From CAYQJS01 sp964417895 (GTDB lineage Bacteria; Chloroflexota; UBA6077; SHYK01): a DNA stretch of 64,000 bases. A model generated the notes under the pieces. The model ran no database searches. It saw nothing but the letters and a program-made list of their open reading frames with translations, and was not told the DNA's origin. The stretch lies in NCBI GenBank assembly GCA_964417895.1, contig CAYQJS010000023.1, forward strand, positions 10,865 through 74,864, in the 5' to 3' direction. This document shows, in pieces, positions 16,123 through 25,400 of this stretch. The translations under genes were made by a program, and so were the position numbers. Position 1 is the stretch's first letter; the number at the start of each line of letters is the position of its first letter.

Positions 16123-16899
16123 TCAGCCGGGCGTCCGGGAGCTGGGGGCGGCAACGGCTGGCGCATGCCCGTCCTGGATCGGAGCGGCGACGGCATGCGG
16201 GCTCGACGACTCCTTTTTGAGCACCAGACGCTGCCAGAGCCGCATGAGATCCAATCCGGTGCGGAACACGCGGCGGAAGTTGAAGAACTGGGATATCCCG
16301 AACGCACGGTGGTAGTGATGGACCGGCACCTGAACGATTCGGAACCCGGCGTCCTGGATTTTCTTCATCAGCTCGACGCAGATGATGCCGCTGTTGGACT
16401 CCAGATGCACGACGTCGAAAACGTGGCGGCGGATCAGCCGGAAATCGCAGTCCACGTCCTGTAGCTTCAGGCCGAAGGCGATGCGCACGACGTGGTGGTA
16501 GACGCGGCCGATGACCTTGCGGCTGATAGGGTCGTTGCGGTGGATCTTGTAGCCGTTCACCATGTCTACGTCGTCGCGGAGGACCTTGTAGAGGACCGCC
16601 CATTCGCGCGGGTCGTACTGGGCGTCCCCATCAGTGTAGAAAACCAGATCCTTCGTGGCGTTGCCGAAGCCGCTGCGCAGCGCACCTCCGTACCCGCGGT
16701 TGATGGGATGGGTGACGACACGCAGCTGTGGATATCGGGTCCGCAAGTCGGCGAGGATCTCGCCACAGTGGTCGGGGCTGCCATCGTTGACGACGATAAT
16801 CTCGTAGTCGTCGGTGAGCTGGCGGAGCGTCATGTCGGCGACGACCACCATAGAGGCTATGGTGCCGCTGTCATTGTAGGCAGGGAAGAACCCGGTCAT
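16123..16899 (-). CDS. family 2 glycosyltransferase (polyprenyl-phosphate sugar synthase-like)
   Basis: The protein has 258 residues. The GT-A fold is shown by 'EIIVVNDGSPDHCGEIL' and 'VVTHPINRGYGGALRSGF', with the metal-binding acidic motif in 'FYTDGDAQYDP'. 'KIHRNDPISRKVIGRVYH' and 'DVDCDFRLIRRHVF' resemble DPM1-like enzymes that load a sugar onto a polyprenyl phosphate. No membrane anchor is visible at the C-terminus. The ATG at 16899 is taken as start; a TTG at 16911 with an upstream GGGAGG is the alternative. This is the first gene of the minus-strand sugar operon, and a lipid-linked sugar would fit the YfhO-like protein at its end. Confidence 0.85.
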   Translation of the reverse strand: MTGFFPAYNDSGTIASMVVVADMTLRQLTDDYEIIVVNDGSPDHCGEILADLRTRYPQLRVVTHPINRGYGGALRSGFGNATKDLVFYTDGDAQYDPREWAVLYKVLRDDVDMVNGYKIHRNDPISRKVIGRVYHHVVRIAFGLKLQDVDCDFRLIRRHVFDVVHLESNSGIICVELMKKIQDAGFRIVQVPVHHYHRAFGISQFFNFRRVFRTGLDLMRLWQRLVLKKESSSPHAVAAPIQDGHAPAVAAPSSRTPG

Positions 16900-17374
16900 G
16901 CTCTCCGGCAATGGGCTGCATGCCTCCCGGGTCTGAGTCTGGCTGAGGGGATCCGCACGGGGGCGAACCGCGCAGCACGGTACCAGAAGGCCGGGCCAAG
17001 CGTCAAGCTCGCTACGCTACTCAGGTGCGCCCTGAGTTAGCGCGGTTACGCCGGACGTGAAAAAGGCGGGTGTGCCAAGCCAGCCCCCTCCCCCCTTGCG
17101 GGGGAGGGCTGGGGTGGGGGGTAGTATCTCCCAAGTACACCATGACGGATCAACGCCCCCATCCGGTGTGGCCACACACTGACTCTGGTAGGTTCCGGGA
17201 TGGGAGCGCCGGCCCAAATCGGGTGCTTCGTCTTGCGCTGGCCGCGGCCGCTACCCCCCACCCTAACCCTCCCCCTCAAGGGGGGAGGGGACAAACCCCT
17301 CGCCCGTCGCGCAACTAGCCGGCGGCGAGGGCAGGCGACGCGTTTTCTCGAAGAGGACGACCCAGGCCCGGGTG
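16900..17374. other. 475-base non-coding gap with two palindromic repeats
   Basis: No supported gene. It contains two copies of the dispersed palindrome (about 17081-17122 and 17253-17292). These have long CCCTCCCC/GGGGAGGG arms, separated by about 130 bases with no clear signal. The upstream promoter of the minus-strand sugar operon must lie at the left end of this gap, but I see no convincing -35/-10 pair. Confidence 0.6.
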
Positions 17375-19021
17375 CTAGGGCTCGCGAGCGCGCACGACGT
17401 TGTAGGCGAGGATAGGGCGCAGCAACCCCTTCAGCTGCAGGTCTCCTATCGGCTCCAGCTCGACCGCGTCCTCCACGGCAGCGAACACCCGCTGGTTCAC
17501 GAGGATCTGGCTGTCAGCCGCTTCCGCGCACAGCCGGGCGGCCACGTTGGTGACCGCGCCTATGGCGCCGTAGTCGAAACGCCCCTCGAAGCCGATGCGG
17601 CCGAGAGTGGCATACCCGGTGGCAATGCCGACACCGAATCCCAGGCTGTAGCCGTGCCTCCGCCAGCTTTCGGCCAGCGCCGCCGCCCGGTGGCGCATGG
17701 CCAGCGCCATCCGCGTGGCCCTGAGCGCCGGGTCGGGGCAAGGCACCGGGTCGTTGAAGAAGATCATCATGCCGTCCCCGGCGAAGTGCTCCAGAGTGCC
17801 CTCGTGGCTGAAGATAAGCTCGCCCATGGCCGCGTGGTACTCCCGCAACACCCGCATGAGCTCCTCTGGCTCCGCGATCTCGGCGAAAGCGGTAAACCCG
17901 CGCAGGTCGCAGAAGGCGACGGTGATCTCCTGGCGGTGGCTTTCCAGCGCCTTGTCTCCGCCCTGGGAGCCGATCAGATCTGCGACCTGCGGGGACAGAA
18001 ACCTTCTGAGGCCGTTCAGCCGCTGCAGCTCCTCAACCTGCTGTCGGACCCGGTCTTCGAGAGTCCTGTTCAGCTCGACAAGCTCGGCGGCCTGGGCTTC
18101 GATCGTGGTGAGGTGGCGCTTCTCCTGGTCGCGAAGGCGTTTCTTCTCGAGGCATGCTCCGACGCGCGCCTGGAGGAGTACGAGGTCAAACGGTTTCGAG
18201 AGATAGTCCTCTGCACCCATCTCGAGGCAGCGGGCGATACTCTCGACCTCATCCAGGGCGGAGATCATGATGAAGGGGATGTCCCGCAGATGCTCATCAG
18301 CGTGCCGCAGCTCCAGCATCTGGTAACCGCTCATCTCGGGCATGAGCACGTCAAGCAGCACCAGATCGATGTCTGCCCGCTCGAGTAGCTGCAGCGCCTC
18401 CCGCCCGCTAGCTGCGCTCGATACCCGATAGCCTAGCCGCTCGAGCCGCCGGGCGAGCACGTCGCGGTTCACCTTGTTGTCGTCGACAACGAGCAAAGAC
18501 GCGGGATCGGTCTCGGCCACCTGGATCGGCACCCCAGCGCGCGCAGGTATCGACTCGGACTCCTCGGCCTCATCCACGCCCACGTCGATGAGGCCGAGGA
18601 GCTCGTTGGCGGCAGCCTCGATAGGCTGGAGGTCCGCGGCCACCTCCGGCCGATCGGTAGACACAGCCAGCAGGTCCCGGGTGCGCTCGGCCACATCGCG
18701 GAGCAGCTCGGCCATAGCGCTCCGAATTCCGCTGTCCTGCCCGGGGGAGATGATCCCATCGTCCGCCTGTCGCAGCAGCTCGTCGACGAGGCCAAGGATT
18801 TTTCGCCCATCGGCTTGGATGGCCTTCAACTGAGGCACCAGGGCCTCGATGCCCTGCTCGCCGGCCTCCTCGAGGAGCAACTCGCTGCACCCCAGGATGT
18901 GGTTAACGGGGGTGCGCAGCTCGTGCCGTGCTGCGCGAGCTATGGCTCCCTCCCCCTCGACGGGGGGGAGCCTGCCCTGAGCCTGTCGAAGGGGTTGGGG
19001 AGGGGGTGAAGCATCAGTCAT
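17375..19021 (-). CDS. kinase-dimerization/receiver/class III adenylate cyclase signalling protein
   Basis: The 548-residue protein has three parts. Residues about 28-90 hold a HisKA-like dimerization helix with 'ARHELRTPVNHIL', but no HATPase domain follows. Residues about 180-300 are a receiver with 'VVDDNKVNRDVL', the phosphoacceptor Asp in 'VLLDVLMPEMSG' and Lys in 'LSKPFD'. After a coiled coil, residues about 355-548 form a class III cyclase with metal aspartates in 'FCDLRGFTAF' and 'HFAGDGMMIFF'. The product is probably cAMP, but specificity is not certain. Its ATG overlaps the upstream receiver gene stop (ATGA), so it belongs to the GAF-kinase operon. Residues 5-24 are encoded by dispersed repeat DNA. 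Confidence 0.88.
   Translation of the reverse strand: MTDASPPPQPLRQAQGRLPPVEGEGAIARAARHELRTPVNHILGCSELLLEEAGEQGIEALVPQLKAIQADGRKILGLVDELLRQADDGIISPGQDSGIRSAMAELLRDVAERTRDLLAVSTDRPEVAADLQPIEAAANELLGLIDVGVDEAEESESIPARAGVPIQVAETDPASLLVVDDNKVNRDVLARRLERLGYRVSSAASGREALQLLERADIDLVLLDVLMPEMSGYQMLELRHADEHLRDIPFIMISALDEVESIARCLEMGAEDYLSKPFDLVLLQARVGACLEKKRLRDQEKRHLTTIEAQAAELVELNRTLEDRVRQQVEELQRLNGLRRFLSPQVADLIGSQGGDKALESHRQEITVAFCDLRGFTAFAEIAEPEELMRVLREYHAAMGELIFSHEGTLEHFAGDGMMIFFNDPVPCPDPALRATRMALAMRHRAAALAESWRRHGYSLGFGVGIATGYATLGRIGFEGRFDYGAIGAVTNVAARLCAEAADSQILVNQRVFAAVEDAVELEPIGDLQLKGLLRPILAYNVVRAREP
18945..19008. repeat. nested intragenic repeat at the cyclase gene 5' end
   Basis: A palindromic-family copy (CTCCCTCCCC...GGGGAGGGGG) is interrupted by a copy of the second dispersed word, CTGAGCCTGTCGAAG. 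It is translated in frame as a Pro/Gln-rich N-terminal peptide of the cyclase protein, leaving the downstream frame intact. Confidence 0.75.
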
Positions 19022-19398
19022 GAGCCTGAGCCTACTCGCTGCAACTGCGCCTCGATCTTCCCCAACAATCGGTCGATGTCGATGGGCTTGACGTCGTAGT
19101 CGTCACAGCCGGCGCTCAGCGCCTGCTCGCGGTCGCCCACCATGGCGTGAGCTGTGAGCGCTATGACGGGGATGCCCTGGGTGGCTCGCGTGGACTTGAC
19201 GCGCTTCGTGGCCTCCCAGCCGTCGAGCACCGGCAGACTCATGTCCATCAAGATCAGGTCTGGCAGCTCCGAAGCAGCCACTGCCACCCCTTCGGCCCCA
19301 TCCCCGGCGGTAACAACCTCGAACCCGCGCCGCTCCAGCCGGCGCACGAGGATGCGCTGGTTGACCTCGTTGTCCTCGACCACCAGGATCTTCGTCAA
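19018..19398 (-). CDS. stand-alone response-regulator receiver domain (CheY-like)
   Basis: At 126 residues this is one receiver domain with no output domain. 'ILVVEDNEVNQRIL' holds the acidic pair, 'LILMDMSLPVLDGWE' the phosphoacceptor Asp, 'VIALTAHAM' the switch Thr, and 'YDVKPIDIDRLL' the conserved Lys. It sits between the giant GAF kinase (22-base gap) and the cyclase (4-base overlap) in one operon. It probably passes or buffers phosphate from the kinase, a role known for other single-domain receivers; partners are inferred from position. Confidence 0.92.
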   Translation of the reverse strand: MTKILVVEDNEVNQRILVRRLERRGFEVVTAGDGAEGVAVAASELPDLILMDMSLPVLDGWEATKRVKSTRATQGIPVIALTAHAMVGDREQALSAGCDDYDVKPIDIDRLLGKIEAQLQRVGSGS

Positions 19399-19420
19399 AT
19401 CTAAACCGCCTCCTGGGACC

Positions 19421-22400
19421 TCATTTCCGCCGAGCGACGCTCGCCGCCACCAGGCGCTGCACCTCGGCGAGCAGCTCCTCGCGGCGGTAGGCGCCCTTCA
19501 TGAGGATGCGCTCCACCGAGCCGCTCAGCCGCTGCCGCTCTTCGGCCGTCAGGTCCTTCGCGGTGATGACCACGACGGGGATCGTGCGCCAGTCCTCGCT
19601 GTGGCGCAGCTCGGCCACGAACTCGAACCCATCCATCTCGGGCATCATCAGGTCGAGCAGGATGGCGTCGATCCTCCCCGCTCGCAACCGCTCCAACGCC
19701 TCGTGTCCGTTTGCCGCCTCCACCACGTCCCAGGTCCCCGCCAGTCCCCGTCGAAGCGAGGCACGAGCTGATGGGTCGTCGTCGACCACCAGCACGGCGG
19801 CGGTACCGTGGTCGCGGCGGTACCGGTCCAGCACAGCGACCAGCCGGTTGCGGTCGACTGGCTTGGAGAGAAACTCGTCGGCACCCAGCGCGTAGCCAAG
19901 ATTCCGGTCGTCCAGGATTGTGAGGATGACGACCGGGATGTCGGCCAGCTCCGAGTCCGCCTTGAGGGCGGAAAGCACGGCCCAGCCGTCCATGCCGGGC
20001 ATCAGCACATCCAGGGTGATAGCGTTCGGGCGCAGCTCCCGGGCCAGGCGGAGCCCCTCCTCCCCACTCACCGCGGTTGCGACGGCGAATCCCTCCCCCT
20101 CCAGGTAGCGCCGGATTACCTCCCGGGCAGCCGCGTCGTCGTCGATGGCCAGCACCAGGGTTCTGGCTCCCTCTCCCTCTCGGAGAGTGCTGGGGTGAGT
20201 GCGGCCCCCCTCCGCCGGCTGAGTGCTAGCTGGCGCCACTCGCACATCGGCCGGCAGCGTGACGGTGAAGGTAGAGCCCTGGCCCGGCGTGCTCTCAACG
20301 GCGACCTCGCCACCCATCATCTGGCAGAACTGCCGGGTGATAGCCAGGCCCAGGCCGGTACCGCCATATTTCCGGGTCGTGGATGCGTCGGCCTGGCTAA
20401 ACGCCTCGAACAGCCGGCCCATCTGGTCCTCGCTCAGGCCCACGCCGGTGTCGGTCACGGCGAACGTGATCGTGGACGCGGGCTCCCTCTCCCCCTGGGA
20501 GAGAGCCTGCCCTGAGCTTGTCGAAGGGGTTGGGATGAGGGCCGGTTCTCGCTCGACTCTGAGCGTGACGGTCCCATTCTCCGTGAACTTGGCCGCGTTC
20601 GAGAGGAGGTTCAGCAGACACTGACGCACTTTGGTGAGGTCCGCATGCATCTGCCCGAGCCCGTCGACCGCCTCCACCACCAGGGTATTCCCGTTCTTCT
20701 CGATCAACGGGAGCGCCACTGCTTGCACATCCCGCACCAGGTCGGCCACCGCGAAGTCCTCCAGGTAGAGGTCCATACGGCCAGCCTCGACCTTCGAGAG
20801 GTCCAGGATGTCGTTGATGAGGCCGAGCAGGTGTTTGCCGGCTGAGTTGATCTCCTGGAGGTCCGCCAGATACTGCTCGTCACCCGCATCGGTCGCGTCC
20901 TCCTGCAAGATCTCGCTGAAGGAGATGATGGCGTTGAGCGGGGTGCGCAGCTCGTGGGACATGTTGGCCAGGAACTCGCTCTTGTGGTGGCTGGCCACTT
21001 CCAACTGCTCGTTCTTCTCGCGGATCTCCTCGATCAAGCCTGAGATAGCGATGGCGATAGCAGCCTGGGCAGCGAAGGTCTCCAGCAGCTCGATCTGACG
21101 CTCACTGAAGGGTTCGGGCTCGAGTCGCCGCGCGACGATCACGCCTTGTGCCCGCCCCTCGTGGACCAAGGGCACGGCGAGGTAACCCCGCGGGCCCCCT
21201 TGCTCCGCGGCCGCGCGGATCGCCGCGTACTGGCTCTGCGCGAGGGCGTCCGGCACGTGGATGGTGCGCAGCTCGGTGAGGGCCTGGCCGGTGAAGCGGG
21301 ATGTGTCCACCGGGATTTCGTCGACGGCTGCGACCCCGGAACCCGATCGCGCCGCGTGGTGCAGGACGCCCTCATGCTCGATATAGATGGTGGCGTCGGT
21401 CGCATTGCAGACGCGGGTGGCTCGCTCGGCTACGGCGTTCAGCACGAGCTGGAGCTGGTCCGGCGCGGCCGACATGACCTCGAGCACCTCGGCGGTCGCC
21501 GTCTGTTGGGCGAGTGACTCGGTCAGGTCCTGGTTGCGCGCCTGCAGCTCCTCGAAGAGCCGTACGTTTTCGATGGCGATGACCGCCTGATCGGCAAACG
21601 TCTCCAGGAGCTTGATCTGCGCGTCGGTGAAGGGACGCACTTCGGTGCGTCGGATGGCAATGAAGCCGATTCCGCCTGTCTCTCCGCGGAGCGGGGCCAT
21701 CAACGAAGTGCGGACGCCGCTCTGCTGGGAAAGGCGCCGCCCATACACTGAGCCTTCTGCCAACATATCCCTGAAGTGAACGGTCTCGCCCTGACGTATC
21801 GTGCGCCAAGACGCGCTGCCAGGAAGGATCGGAGCTGGCTGGTCGGGGAGCGGCAGCGCCCCATATGCAGCGACCGGTCGCGCGACGTCGCCATCCGCGA
21901 GCATGATCGCGGCGTTCGCGGTGTCGCACACGCGGGCGGCGCTCTCGCAAATGGCGTCCAGCACGGGCTGTACGTCCGTCGGCGAGCGGCTGATGATGCT
22001 GAGCACCTCCGCGGTGGCCGTCTGGTGTTCCAGGGCCTCGTGGAGCGCCGCGTTGCGTTCCTCCAGCTCGTGGAACAGCCGCACGTTCTCGATTGCGATG
22101 ACGGCCTGATCGGCGAACGTTTCGAGCATCCCGACCTGCTTATCGGTGAAAGCACCCGGCTCGGCCCTATTGATTTGAATAAGGCCGATCGCCTCACCTT
22201 CGCGCAGCAGTGGCACATTGAGCAGCGCCAGAAAGGGCACGCGGCCAGCGCGCACGAGTTCGCGCAGCGTTTCGTACGTCGTCTCCCGTGTGTCAGGAAC
22301 CTGCACAGGACGGCGCGTTCGGAACGCCTCAGCGGCTGGACCGGGCCCGTCGACTGCAAGTCGGAGCAGCGTTGACTGCAGACTGCCACAGGTAGCCACG

Positions 22401-25400
22401 ATCGCCAGCTCGGCCCCTTCCAGGAGGCGGACGCTGGAGTCGGTCGCGCCGGTTAGTCGCGCCGCGCTCTCCACGATGGCATCGAGCACCGGCTGCACGT
22501 CGGTGGGGGACTGGCTGATGATCTCCAGGATGTGGTTGGTGGCGGCCTGCTCTTCGAGGGTCTCGGCCTGCTCGCGGGTTTTCTGCTGTAGCTCGTCGAA
22601 GAGACGCGCGTTCTCGATCGCGATTACGGCTTGGTTGGCGAACGTCTCCATGAGCTTGATTTGGGCGTCGGTGAACGGGCGGACCTCGGGGCGGCGAAGG
22701 CTGAATGCCCCCACGAGCTGCCCTTGCTGCTGCAATGGAACAAAGAGCTGAGTCCGTCGCACGATCTGGTTATCTCGCAGAGTGGGAAAATCGTCCTGAG
22801 CCAGGGCATCATGGATATGCAGGGTTCCGCGCTCGGCGACCCAGCGGTACTGGGGTAGGTCGAGGCTTAGGGGGTTACCGGTCGGGATACCGCCAAAGTG
22901 AGCTCGCACAATGAGTGAGTCGCCCTCGACGAGGCGGAGGAGCACGTCGTCCACGCCACAGACACGGGCGGCGCTCTCGACGATCGCATCCAGCACGGGC
23001 TGTACGTCGGTAGGTGAGCGGCTGATGATGCTGAGCACCTCGGCCGTCGCCGTCTGGTGCTCCAGGGCCTCGCGCAGGGCGGCGTTGCGCTCCTCCAGCT
23101 CGTGGAACAGCCGCACGTTCTCGATGGCGATCACTGCCTGGTCGGCGAAGATCTCGATCAGCTTGATCTGCCGCTCGGTGAATGGCTGGACCTCGGCCCG
23201 CCGAAGAGTGATTGCTCCGACAGGCTTTCCGCGTTGGCGAAGCGACACGTTCAGCATTGTCCGGGCTCCGGACTGGCTGTCGCGGCTCGCCGGAAACTCA
23301 TCCTGAGTACGCACGTCAGGCAGGTGAAGCGTGCCAAGTTCGAACACCCGACGGACCATCGGATCGTCCAAACTCATCGCTCCACGGGTCTGGGGGATGG
23401 GACCAACGTGTGCAGCAGGGGCGGCCAGCTCGTTACCTTCGACCAGGCGCAACAGCACGTCGTCCGTACCGCACACGCGCGCCGCGCTCTCGACGATAGC
23501 GTCGAGCACGGGCTGCACGTCGGTGGGGGATTGGCTGATGATCTCCAGGATGTGGTTGGTGGCGGCCTGCTCCTCAAGAGTTTCGGCTTGCTCCCGCGTC
23601 TTTTGCTGGAGCTCGTCGAACAGCCGGGCGTTTTCGATGGCGATCACGGCCTGGTCCGCGAACGTCTCCAGGAGCTTGATCTGAGCCTCTGTGAACGCGC
23701 GCGGCTCAACGCGCCGCTCAATCAATTCTCCAACGAATTCTCCCTGTCGACGGAGAGGAACGCTGAGGAACGTGCGGTAGGCCCCGGAGGACCCCACCAT
23801 GGGGAAATCGCTCTGTTCGCGGGCATCGGGAACGTGGAGCGTGCCGTGCTCCATCATCCAGTTAGCCGAACTTGTGGGATCATCGAGACTCATCTCCACC
23901 CGGCCAATGGGGATGGGACCAAAGTGGGCCCGCGCGACCGACACATTCCCCTCGTGAAGCCGCAGCGCGACATCATCGATCCCACAGACCCGCGCGGCGC
24001 TCTCGACGATGGCGTCCAGCACGGGCTGTACGTCGGTGGGGGAGCGGCTGATGATGCTGAGCACCTCGGCGGTCGCCGTCTGGTGTTCCAGCGCCTCGCG
24101 CAGTGCGGCGTTGCGCTCCTCCAGCTCGTGGAACAGCCGCACGTTCTCGATGGCGATCACGGCCTGGCGGGCGAAGGACTCCAGGAGCGCGATCTGCTTG
24201 TCCGCAAAGGGGAGGGGCTCCACGCGGCGCACGACGATAGCGCCGATGGCGAAGTCCTCCCGCTGGAGCGGAGTCATGAGGATGCTCCGGAAGCCCAGGC
24301 GTTCCCCGAGCTCCCTCGCCTCCCTGAGCTCGAGGTCGTCACCCTCGGCAAGGACATCGGGGATGTGGAAGGTCGCGCGGTCCAGGAGCACCCGCTGCGC
24401 GGCGTGTGGCACGCTCGCCACCGGGCGCGGCAACTCCATGGGGGGAATGGGACCGAAGTTCGCCCCCAGGGTGACGGTGTCCCCCTCGCGAAGGACGATG
24501 AGCGCGTCCCGAGCGCCGCAGACCTGCGCGGCCTTCTCCGCTATGGCCTCCAGCACCGGCTGCACGTCGGTGGGGGACTGGCTGATGATCTCCAGGATGT
24601 GGTTGGTGGCGGCCTGCTCCTCGAGGGTCTCCGCTTGCTCGCGCGTCTTCCGCTGCAGTTCATCAAAGAGCCGGGCATTCTCGATCGCGATGACGGCCTG
24701 GTCGGCAAAGGTCTCGAGAAGGCGGATCTCGTCGTCGATGAAGCGCCGGACGACGGTGCGCCAGGTGACGATGCAGCCGATTGGTACGCCCTCTCTGAGC
24801 AGCGGTACGCCCACGATGCTGCGGATGCCCACCTGGTCCCTCGGTGCGAAGTTGTACTCGGGGTCTTCTAGGACGTCGTCGAGCTGAACTGTTCGGCCCT
24901 GGAGGGCGACGCGCCCCGAGATAGTTCCGTGCTCCACGACCCTGGGGGCGCGAATCTGGTCCTCCAACTCGGGCGGCGCCCCAAACGTGGCGGGTGTTAG
25001 GATCGCGTCCCCCTCGTAGAGGTGGAGAGTGGCGGTCCGCGCATCGGTAAGGCGGCCCGCGGCTTCGCAGATGGCATCGAACACAGGCTGGAGATCGGTG
25101 GGAGTGCGTGCAATGGCGCGGAGTACCTCAGCCGTCGCCGTCTGCTGCTCCAGCGCCTCCTTCAGCTCGGCGTTGCGCTCGTTCAGCTCGGTGAATAGTC
25201 GGACGTTCTCGATGGCGATCACCGCCTGGTCCGCCAAAGTTTCGAGCAGCTTGATCTGCCGCTCGCTGAACGGTCGGACCTCGGTGCGACGGAGGATGAA
25301 GTAGCCGAGCCGTCGGCCCTGATGCTGCAGTGGGGTGATTACGGCCGTACGTGTGTCGGGCATGTGGACGTGGAGGCTGGGGAATTCTTGCTGCGCCTGG

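Noticed and set aside
23057..24871. 604-residue plus-strand open frame across the GAF array
   Set aside because: It is the antisense of repetitive high-GC coding DNA; the minus-strand frame has clear GAF domains and the plus frame shows only repeated antisense peptides and no ribosome site.
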